Below are positions 25,050 through 31,556 of a DNA stretch of 36,468 nucleotides, in pieces (positions within the stretch are counted from its first letter, which is position 1; each line of letters begins with the position of its first letter). The notes below the pieces were generated by a model that was given only the letters and a program-made list of their open reading frames with translations, did no database searches and was not told the DNA's origin. Origin of the DNA: an uncultured Clostridia bacterium (GTDB lineage: Bacteria; Bacillota; Clostridia; TANB77; CAG-508). Position numbers and translations under genes: made by a program. The stretch is taken from positions 1 through 36,468 of the forward strand of contig CAQUBD010000016.1 in assembly GCA_948891265.1 (NCBI GenBank), written 5' to 3'.

Positions 25050-25904
25050 ATGAAAAAAATATTATTTAAAGGTGCTTGTACAGCTGTAGCCACACCTTTT
25101 GATGAAAATGGTGTGAATATTAAGGAATTTAGAAAATTTTTAGAATTTCAGATTGAAAATGAAATTGACGCATTAATTGTATGTGGTACAACAGGTGAAA
25201 GTTCAACAATGACTAAAGAAGAAAAAATTGAAGTTATTAAATGTGCTATTGAAGTATCAGATGGCAGAGTTCCAATAATTGCTGGTACTGGTTCTAATAA
25301 CACTGCTCAAGCAATAGAGATGTCTAAAATTGCTGAGAATTTAGGTGTAGATGGTGTTTTAGTCGTTACTCCTTATTACAACAAAACATCTCAAACTGGG
25401 TTAATTGCTCATTACAAAGCTATAGCTGACAGTATTTCGATTCCAATTATTTTGTATAATGTTCCTAGTAGAACAGGTTTAAATATTAATCCTGAAACAT
25501 GTTGGGAATTATCTAAAATTAACAATATTGTTGCTATAAAAGAAGCTAGTGGCAATATATCACAAATAGCTGAAATTTCTCATCTATGTAGAGATAATTT
25601 ACATATTTACTCTGGAAATGATGATCAAACTATTCCTATTTGTTCTTTGGGCGGTTTAGGAGTTATATCTGTTTTATCCAATATAAAACCTAAATTTACA
25701 CATGATATGATTTGGAATTTCTTGAATGGTAATATTGAAAAGGCTAAACAAATGCAACTTGATGCGATTCCTTTAATTAAAGATTTGTTTTCTGATGTTA
25801 ATCCTATTCCTGTAAAAGCTGCTTTAAATAAACTAGGTTTTGATTTTGGTAAGCCTAGGCTTCCTTTAGTGGAAATGTGTGAAAAAAAAGGATTTGAGGT
25901 CTAG
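25050..25904 (+). CDS. dapA: 4-hydroxy-tetrahydrodipicolinate synthase
   Basis: A 284-residue TIM-barrel aldolase. It condenses pyruvate with aspartate semialdehyde, the first step towards lysine, diaminopimelate and, in spore formers, dipicolinate. The Schiff-base Lys164 (VAIKEASG), catalytic Tyr136 and the carboxylate-binding Arg141 (YNVPSRTG) are present. Thr47 and Thr48 of the CGTTGES loop (45-51) are also present. The start is the ATG at 25050, 8 bases after AAAGGAG. No other lysine gene is adjacent. It is convergent with rimO (3-base gap between stop codons). Confidence 0.96.
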   Translation: MKKILFKGACTAVATPFDENGVNIKEFRKFLEFQIENEIDALIVCGTTGESSTMTKEEKIEVIKCAIEVSDGRVPIIAGTGSNNTAQAIEMSKIAENLGVDGVLVVTPYYNKTSQTGLIAHYKAIADSISIPIILYNVPSRTGLNINPETCWELSKINNIVAIKEASGNISQIAEISHLCRDNLHIYSGNDDQTIPICSLGGLGVISVLSNIKPKFTHDMIWNFLNGNIEKAKQMQLDAIPLIKDLFSDVNPIPVKAALNKLGFDFGKPRLPLVEMCEKKGFEV

Positions 25905-25914
25905 CCTCTAATCC
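25882..25914 (-). terminator. Terminator of rimO, containing both convergent stop codons
   Basis: Stem GGATTTGAGG / CCTCTAATCC (25890-25899, 25905-25914; one mismatch) with a 5-base loop. On the minus strand it is followed by eight T's (25882-25889). The stem and loop hold the last codons and stops of both dapA and rimO. On the plus strand the tail is only CTTATTTT. Confidence 0.65.
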
Positions 25915-27278
25915 CTTATTTTCCCTATCAAATCATAATTACTTACTTTTTCAATTCCACATTCTACAAAATGATTTAAAATATCTTCTACTTTATATTT
26001 TCCATCATTTTTGATGTAAACCAAACCATCTTCTTCTGGAACATCTTGCATTGTTCTACCAACAAAATATTTACCATCAAATGAAATATTTTCTATTAAT
26101 ACTTTATATATATTTCCTATCTTCTCTTCCAAATTTTCTAATGATATTTTAGCTTGTTCTTTCATGATTTTATTATATCTTGCTTTCTTCGTATTCCCAT
26201 GTATCTGTTCAGGTAATCGTGCAGCTGGAGTTCCTTCTTCTTTCGAATACATAAATGTTCCTAATTTATCAAATTTAGCTGCTTTAACAAAATCTAATAA
26301 TTCATAAAAATCCTTTTCAGTTTCCCCTGGAAAACCAACAATCAAGCTTGTTCTTAATGTAACATCTGGTATTTTGTTTTTGATTTTTTCTATTATACTT
26401 GTTATATTTTCCTTAGTTGTTTTTCTATTCATTTTCTTCAAAATTGAATTTGATATATGTTGAATTGGTATATCAAAATACTTCGCAATTTTATCATTAT
26501 TTGCTACTGTTTCTATCAATTTATCTGTTATACCTTCTGGATATGAATATAAAAATCTAATCCACTCTATCCCTTTTATTTCGCTTAACTTTTCTAGCAA
26601 TTCTGCTAATTTGCTTTCGCCATAAATATCAATTCCATATTTAGTTGTATCTTGTGCTATAACAATTATTTCCTTTATACCTTTTGTAGCTAACATTTCT
26701 GCTTCTTCTAGTATTTCTTCCATTTTTCTACTTACAAATGGACCTCTTATATATGGAATTGCACAATATGTACATTTATTACTACATCCTTCTCCTATCT
26801 TTAAATACGCATAATTTTTTCCTGTTGTAATAACTCTCTCAAAGAATTCATTAAATGTTGGCATTGGAAGTGGTTTTATTTCATATATCTTTTTACTTGT
26901 TTTTGTTTTAGATTTTTGCACTATATCCCTTTTTATCAAATCTTCAATCTTTTCCCATAGTCTGTCATATTCATCTATCTTTATAAATAAATCTACTTCA
27001 GGTAAGGATTTTAATAAATCTTCATAATATCTTTGCACTAAGCATCCCATTACAATTAAATACTTACATTTTTGTTTTTTATATTCTGCCATTTCTAAAA
27101 TAGTATTAATAGCTTCTTCTTTAGCAGACTCAATAAATCCACATGTATTTATTACTAAAACATCTGCATCTTCTGGTTTGTTAACTATTTTGTAATTGTT
27201 GTTTTTAAACATTCCAATTACTATTTCTGTATCTATTAAATTTTTACTACAACCTAATGATATAAATCCTACTTTCAT
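25908..27278 (-). CDS. rimO: Ribosomal protein S12 methylthiotransferase RimO
   Basis: A 456-residue radical SAM enzyme that adds a methylthio group to the conserved Asp of ribosomal protein S12. The N-terminal domain carries the auxiliary cluster cysteines (C10, C46, C79; FISLGCSKN, NTCGFIESA, MGCLVQRY). The radical SAM motif is C165-x3-C169-x2-C172 (GEGCSNKCTYC). A C-terminal TRAM domain covers about residues 385-450. FISLGCSKNLIDTE distinguishes it from MiaB. The start is the ATG at 27278, 5 bases after GGAG; upstream codons precede the site. It lies last in the pth-rng-rimO run. Confidence 0.95.
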   Translation of the reverse strand: MKVGFISLGCSKNLIDTEIVIGMFKNNNYKIVNKPEDADVLVINTCGFIESAKEEAINTILEMAEYKKQKCKYLIVMGCLVQRYYEDLLKSLPEVDLFIKIDEYDRLWEKIEDLIKRDIVQKSKTKTSKKIYEIKPLPMPTFNEFFERVITTGKNYAYLKIGEGCSNKCTYCAIPYIRGPFVSRKMEEILEEAEMLATKGIKEIIVIAQDTTKYGIDIYGESKLAELLEKLSEIKGIEWIRFLYSYPEGITDKLIETVANNDKIAKYFDIPIQHISNSILKKMNRKTTKENITSIIEKIKNKIPDVTLRTSLIVGFPGETEKDFYELLDFVKAAKFDKLGTFMYSKEEGTPAARLPEQIHGNTKKARYNKIMKEQAKISLENLEEKIGNIYKVLIENISFDGKYFVGRTMQDVPEEDGLVYIKNDGKYKVEDILNHFVECGIEKVSNYDLIGKIRD

Positions 27279-27301
27279 TTTTACTCCAATCATATCCAAA
27301 A

Positions 27302-27328
27302 GAGACGGTCCAAACAGGGACACATCTC
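27302..27328. repeat. Short palindromic repeat between rng and rimO
   Basis: GAGACGGTCC, AAACA, GGGACACATCTC: an imperfect stem with the GGGACACATCTC end that also occurs at 35187-35198. It begins 24 bases upstream of the rimO ATG and lies 4 bases after the rng stop. Confidence 0.55.
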
Positions 27329-27332
27329 AAAT

Positions 27333-28517
27333 TTATTCCTTGTGACTACATATATGTTTTCTTGTCATCTCCATTAAATCTAATTTTGTAAACCCTTCTA
27401 TTTGTGTTTTTGTTCTATCTTTCTTCAATTTTTCTTCTAACAATTCTTGTATCTTTTTCTTGTTTTCTTTATCTTTCATATCTATATAATCAATTATTAT
27501 TATTCCACCGACATCTCTTAATCTTAGTTGTTTTGCTATTTCTATAGTTGCTTCTTCATTAACCTTAAAAATTGTCTGTTCTACATTTTTTGTTCCTGTA
27601 TATTTTCCTGTATTAACATCAATAGCTGTTAATGCTTCTGTTTTATCTATCGTTATAAAACCTCCACATTTAAGCCAGATTTTTCTATTTTCTAATTTTG
27701 ATATTTCTTTTTGTATGTCATATATCTGCATAATATTTCGATTTTCTTTTAGTTCTATTTCTGTTTCTTTTATATAGTTGTTTTCTTCTTTATATTTCAC
27801 TATTTTATCATAATCTTTTTTATTATTAATTATGATTCTTCGTATTGATTTCTCTGGTAAGTCAATAATCATTTTTTCTACTATATCTTGTGATTCTAAT
27901 ATTAATTTAGGTTTGTTTTCCTTATTATTTCTAAAATCATTATTTATTTTATTCCACTTTTTTTCTATATTTTTTATATCTTCTATTATTTCTTGTTCTT
28001 TTCCTATAGCAGATGTTCTTATTATAGCGCCATTACCTTCACCTAAATTTTCCTTTACTAATTTTATTAGTCTTTCTTGTTCTTTTTTATCTTCTATTTT
28101 TTGTGATGCTGTTACTATATCTGTGTTTGGCATAAATGCTATATATTTACTTGGTAAATTAATATGTGTTGATACTCTTGCCCCTTTTTGAAGATTACTA
28201 TCTTTCTTTACTTGCACTAATAATGCTTGTCCAACTTTAATAGTTTTATCTATATCAATATTTGAATCTAGTTTTTCTTTTGTTTCATCTATTTTAGGTA
28301 AAATATCTTTTAAATGAATAAAACTATTTTTTTCTGTTCCTATGTCAATAAATGCAGATTGCATTCCTTTTACAATATCTCTTACTATTCCTATATATAT
28401 ATTTCCTTCTTTTCTATTTGAATTTTGTTCATCAATATAGTATTCTAGTAATTTCCCGTTTTCTACTAATGCAATTTCTTTATTAGTTTCATTTCTATTT
28501 ATTAATATTTCTAACAT
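27333..28517 (-). CDS. rng: Ribonuclease E/G family protein, short C-terminus
   Basis: A 394-residue endoribonuclease of the RNase E/G family, acting in RNA decay and rRNA maturation. It has an N-terminal S1 domain (about 35-115, GNIYIGIVRDIVKGMQSAFIDIG, then FIHLKDIL). The catalytic DNase I-like domain has ALTAIDVNTGKYTG and GGIIIIDYIDM, with the metal-binding aspartates. It ends in LMEMTRKHICSHKE. Family members usually continue here into the zinc-link (CPxC) and a small domain, so this copy looks 60 or more residues short. A repeat element sits 4 bases after the stop. The ATG follows AAGGGGA. It is downstream of pth. Confidence 0.9.
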   Translation of the reverse strand: MLEILINRNETNKEIALVENGKLLEYYIDEQNSNRKEGNIYIGIVRDIVKGMQSAFIDIGTEKNSFIHLKDILPKIDETKEKLDSNIDIDKTIKVGQALLVQVKKDSNLQKGARVSTHINLPSKYIAFMPNTDIVTASQKIEDKKEQERLIKLVKENLGEGNGAIIRTSAIGKEQEIIEDIKNIEKKWNKINNDFRNNKENKPKLILESQDIVEKMIIDLPEKSIRRIIINNKKDYDKIVKYKEENNYIKETEIELKENRNIMQIYDIQKEISKLENRKIWLKCGGFITIDKTEALTAIDVNTGKYTGTKNVEQTIFKVNEEATIEIAKQLRLRDVGGIIIIDYIDMKDKENKKKIQELLEEKLKKDRTKTQIEGFTKLDLMEMTRKHICSHKE

Positions 28518-28655
28518 TTACTTTTCCCCTTTTTATATTTTAACTATAGAATAAACATACATTTGGAAATACTTCTATTTTTTCATTATATTATTAAGAT
28601 TAATAAAATAAAAGTTTTGTCAAATCAAGCTTAGAGAATTATTTATCTTCAAAAA

Positions 28656-29213
28656 TCAATTGAACTTATTCATTGCTATATCTATTCCATTTTTTATTAT
28701 TTCTTCAACAGCTTCTGATGCCTTTTTTACTCCTTGCTGTAGTATTTTTTGTTCTTCTTCTGGAACATTTCCTATTACATAATTTATCATATCATTTTTA
28801 AATTCTGGTTGTCCTATTCCTACTCTTACTCTTCCGAATTCTGATGTATTTAATTCTTTTATTACAGATTTCATTCCATTGTGACTTCCTGCACTACCTT
28901 TTTTTCTTATTTTAATATTTCCTTTTTCTATATCTATATCATCATATATTACTATTATTTCTTCTGTTTGTATATTATAAAAGTCTACTATTTCTTTTAT
29001 CGATTCTCCACTTAAATTCATATATGTTTGTGGTTTTAATAAAATTACTTTTTTACCTTGAATTATCCCTGTTTCATATAATCCTTTAAATTTACTTTTT
29101 GTTATTTTTATATTATTATTTTTTGCAATTTCATTTATTGTATTAAAACCCATATTATGCCTTGTGTTTGCATATTCATTTTCTGGATTCCCTAATCCTA
29201 CTATTAGATACAT
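28656..29213 (-). CDS. pth: Peptidyl-tRNA hydrolase
   Basis: A 185-residue enzyme that recycles peptidyl-tRNAs released from stalled ribosomes. Active-site residues are visible: Asn9 (GLGNP), catalytic His19 (TRHNMGF), Asn66 (KPQTYMN), Asp91/92 (IYDDIDI) and Asn112 (GSAGSHNGMKS). Length is normal. The start ATG is 6 bases after GAGGT. Its promoter lies 55 bases upstream. The 138 bases to rng contain a TTGACA but no convincing -10, so rng and rimO may be read from the pth promoter. Confidence 0.97.
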   Translation of the reverse strand: MYLIVGLGNPENEYANTRHNMGFNTINEIAKNNNIKITKSKFKGLYETGIIQGKKVILLKPQTYMNLSGESIKEIVDFYNIQTEEIIVIYDDIDIEKGNIKIRKKGSAGSHNGMKSVIKELNTSEFGRVRVGIGQPEFKNDMINYVIGNVPEEEQKILQQGVKKASEAVEEIIKNGIDIAMNKFN

Positions 29214-29267
29214 CTTTCTACCTCTTTTTCGTTAAAATTCATGGTTAAAATTTTATCTTACCTTTCT

Positions 29268-29296
29268 ATTTTACATTGTTTTGGTATTTTTTTCAA
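29268..29296 (-). promoter_or_regulatory. Promoter of pth
   Basis: TTGAAA (29291-29296), 17-base spacer, TAAAAT (29268-29273). Confidence 0.7.
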
Positions 29297-29336
29297 GTAT
29301 ATATATATTATCTATAATTATTTTTTCAAAGGAGTC

Positions 29337-29365
29337 TTGAAAATTCATATGATTTATGTTAATAT
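29337..29365 (+). promoter_or_regulatory. Promoter of the 29437-29895 gene
   Basis: TTGAAA (29337-29342), 17-base spacer, TAATAT (29360-29365), 71 bases before the ATG. Confidence 0.6.
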
Positions 29366-29436
29366 AAGAAATGCAACTATTTATAAAATTCCTTGCTTAT
29401 TTAGAAGGATAATTATCCACAAAAAAGGAGGAAAAT

Positions 29437-29895
29437 ATGACAAACAAGAAAATTAAAGCTATTGCCAAAGTTGAAAGAGATGCACAGAATTTCTTTTTTG
29501 TAAAAATGTTATATGGCTTTGAAAATGAAGGAGAACCAAAAACTATATATGAGATTCATGATAGTGATTTAAAAGATGATTTAATCTCCCTATCATACAT
29601 GGCACTCGAATTTTTTCCAGTTCGCCAAAATTTTGGTTATTCAATAATTATATATGACCCTGAAACACAATATTGTTATTATGATTATTGGACTGACTAT
29701 ACGAGACCTACTAAAATATTAGTAGGAACTACTCCCAAAAACTATTTTGAAGAAATCAACTATCTTATTCAGATGATTTCAGAAACAATAGAAAAAAATA
29801 ATATGGGTACTTTCTATGTTCAATACAAAGACAAAATGATGACAAAAAAAGAATTTTATCAGTTTCAGAAAACGCTTTCAATTTACAAACCATAA
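29437..29895 (+). CDS. Hypothetical protein, 152 aa
   Basis: Not recognised. A soluble alpha/beta-looking protein without signal or membrane segment. It is unusually rich in Tyr and Phe (NFFFVKMLYGFE, YSIIIYDPETQYCYYDYWTDY). The N-terminus is basic and the C-terminal third is helical (NYFEEINYLIQMISETIEKN), with a final FYVQYKDKMMTKKEF. The start ATG follows AAGGAGGAAAAT. It is the first gene of a small accessory cluster (29.4-31.5 kb) that interrupts the housekeeping genes between pth and dnaE. A role in the neighbouring peptide system is possible but unsupported by sequence. Confidence 0.7.
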   Translation: MTNKKIKAIAKVERDAQNFFFVKMLYGFENEGEPKTIYEIHDSDLKDDLISLSYMALEFFPVRQNFGYSIIIYDPETQYCYYDYWTDYTRPTKILVGTTPKNYFEEINYLIQMISETIEKNNMGTFYVQYKDKMMTKKEFYQFQKTLSIYKP

Positions 29896-29920
29896 ATAAA
29901 TATGTTATAACAAATAATAT

Positions 29921-29945
29921 AAAAAAAAGGGGGGAAAATCCCCCC
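29921..29945. terminator. Bidirectional terminator
   Basis: Perfect GGGGGG-AAAAT-CCCCCC stem (29929-29945). Eight A's lie before it, which read as T's on the minus strand; TTATTCTTTTTT follows on the plus strand. It serves the converging genes at 29437-29895 and 29946-30260. Confidence 0.88.
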
Positions 29946-30260
29946 TTATTCTTTTTTCCATTTTGATATTACAATTAAAAATTTTCTTCCATCGCAATCT
30001 ACTACTTTTGAGTATATAATCTCTCTTATCTCGCCTTTCATACTCATAGTAATCTTGATGTTTGAACCACTATTGGGTACTGAGTTATATTCAAACCCAG
30101 CTTTCCCACAGCTAGAAACAATTTCTCCTGACTTGCTTTTGTAATGGATTTCTACCCGTTCAGTGTCTGAATTATATTTGATTTTCTTCACAACTGCGTC
30201 TTGTGGTAAGTCCATCCAATTGTATTCTTTCAATGGATTAATTTCAATATACCCTCTCAT
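29946..30260 (-). CDS. Hypothetical protein, 104 aa
   Basis: Not recognised. A small protein with alternating strands (AVVKKIKYNSDTERVEIHYKSK, EIREIIYSKVVDCDGRKFLIVIS) and two Cys residues, at about 51 and 89. It has no signal or membrane segment and is probably a compact beta-rich fold. The start ATG is 7 bases after AAAGGAGG. It is divergent from the radical SAM gene, with about 137 bases between the two. Its own good promoter points away, so it is transcribed separately from the putative peptide operon. Confidence 0.68.
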   Translation of the reverse strand: MRGYIEINPLKEYNWMDLPQDAVVKKIKYNSDTERVEIHYKSKSGEIVSSCGKAGFEYNSVPNSGSNIKITMSMKGEIREIIYSKVVDCDGRKFLIVISKWKKE

Positions 30261-30328
30261 ACTTTTTCCTCCTTTAATTTGTCTGGCCAGTGTTGCACCA
30301 GAGGGTTACCTATTTAGTTTACATTATT

Positions 30329-30357
30329 ATTGTAACATATTTTTTCTATTATTTCAA
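30329..30357 (-). promoter_or_regulatory. Promoter of the 29946-30260 gene
   Basis: TTGAAA (30352-30357), 17-base spacer, TACAAT (30329-30334), 69 bases upstream of the start. Confidence 0.7.
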
Positions 30358-30397
30358 CTTGTTTTGCTCATTTTTAAATATATTTAGTTATTTATAG

Positions 30398-31243
30398 GTT
30401 ACAGTTTATGTACCTTGGAATTGTAACAACAACTGTAAGTTTTGTTCTTCAAAAAAAGACTACGAAAGAATTAAAAGTAATTTTTCTAAATTAAAAGAAA
30501 GCTTACAATTAATTCGTAACTCCATTCTACCAATAGTTGTTTTTACTGGAGGAGAGCCTAGTGCAGACATTGATAAATTACGTGAATTATTATCTATTGT
30601 TGATAACAAAATAGTATATATCAACACTAGTTTACCTCGAAAAAACAGCAACGAATTTATTAATTTGGTTAACACTAATGACTGTATAAAAAGTATTAGC
30701 GTTTCTCGGCATAGAACAACATATCAGGAAGATTCTTCTATATTATATGATATTGTAGAGGATGAAATGATTGCAAAAATAGAAAAGCCTGTCAGAATAA
30801 ATGTAGTTCACCAAGATGATGATACTTTTTCTATTGATAATGTAAAAAAATATGTTGAAAGGTGGAGTAAAATATCAGCAATTAAGGCTGGACACAAGCC
30901 TCTTATGTTAAATCTCAGAGGTAATTATGCAACCCAAAACTATCAGGAACTTCATGAGATGAGTAACAATAAAGTCGTAAATGATTTAGCTATTAATTAT
31001 TATTATGAATCTCATAGTTTTTGTAGTGTTTGTGATACTTGCACTTTTGTAAAGTTAGATAAAAACAATGAAAGTGAACTTATTATTTGTTATCATCGTG
31101 GCGTTATGAATACAGCTGTGCAATTTGGAAATATTGCAGAACTCAATGATTTGATTATATTCCAAAACGGAGATATATGTTACGACTGGGATGGCAAAAA
31201 AGAAAATATATCAAAGTTTTTGGATATGATAATACAAAAATAA
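30398..31243 (+). CDS. Small radical SAM protein, probable RiPP maturase; normal start codon missing
   Basis: The frame is open for 281 codons from 30398. It starts VTVYVPWNCNNNCKFC, carrying the radical SAM cluster motif C9-x3-C13-x2-C16, and GGEP follows at residues 51-54. A second Cys group C209-x2-C212-x2-C215 plus C231 and C261 may hold an auxiliary cluster, but I cannot match a standard SPASM domain. The codon before GTT is TAG, and no ATG, GTG or TTG precedes the Cys motif. The first such codon (TTG 30665) would remove the motif. No ribosome site is seen. Reading ATAGGTT as ATGGTT (one base less) would give a start. It ends 20 bases before the Gly/Cys-rich peptide gene, so it is the likely modifying enzyme. 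Confidence 0.8.
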   Translation, partial: VTVYVPWNCNNNCKFCSSKKDYERIKSNFSKLKESLQLIRNSILPIVVFTGGEPSADIDKLRELLSIVDNKIVYINTSLPRKNSNEFINLVNTNDCIKSISVSRHRTTYQEDSSILYDIVEDEMIAKIEKPVRINVVHQDDDTFSIDNVKKYVERWSKISAIKAGHKPLMLNLRGNYATQNYQELHEMSNNKVVNDLAINYYYESHSFCSVCDTCTFVKLDKNNESELIICYHRGVMNTAVQFGNIAELNDLIIFQNGDICYDWDGKKENISKFLDMIIQK

Positions 31244-31263
31244 CTCAAAGGAGGTAATGCATT

Positions 31264-31500
31264 ATGTCATGTGGTGGAGGTTCTTTTGGTGGTTGTGGTT
31301 CATCTTCAAGTATGCGTATTCCAATTAGTTCTGGTGGATGTGGTGGCCCTTCAAGTTACTTAAATGTTTCTGGAGGTGGCTGTGGTAGTACAAAATTTAC
31401 TGTTTCAAGCTTTGGTGGTTGCGGTGGAGGAGAAGTTCCAGCTTCAGCTGAAGACATCAGAAAAGCTTTTGAGTACATCAGGAGAAATGGACAATTCTAA
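31264..31500 (+). CDS. Gly/Cys-rich repeat peptide, candidate RiPP precursor
   Basis: A 78-residue peptide with a very strong ribosome site (AAAGGAGGT, 9 bases before the ATG), suggesting high expression. Residues 1-56 are made of Gly, Ser and Cys with four GGCG units at 9-12, 24-27, 38-41 and 51-54 (spacing 15, 14, 13). Cys are at 3, 11, 26, 40 and 53. Aromatic or aliphatic residues sit between the units (SFGG, MRIPIS, SYLNVS, KFTVSSFGG). Residues 57-78 (VPASAEDIRKAFEYIRRNGQ) are charged and helical, a plausible recognition segment at the C-terminus rather than a usual leader. It follows the radical SAM gene and has its own terminator. The function is inferred, and no known RiPP family was matched. 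Confidence 0.75.
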   Translation: MSCGGGSFGGCGSSSSMRIPISSGGCGGPSSYLNVSGGGCGSTKFTVSSFGGCGGGEVPASAEDIRKAFEYIRRNGQF

Positions 31501-31518
31501 AAAAACATATCTAAATTA

Positions 31519-31545
31519 AGGAGTACCTTTTTGGTACTCCTTTTT
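31519..31545 (+). terminator. Terminator of the radical SAM/peptide operon
   Basis: Perfect 9-bp stem AGGAGTACC / GGTACTCCT with a TTTTT loop and a T-tail, 18 bases after the peptide stop. Confidence 0.9.
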
Positions 31546-31556
31546 CAAATTTTAAT

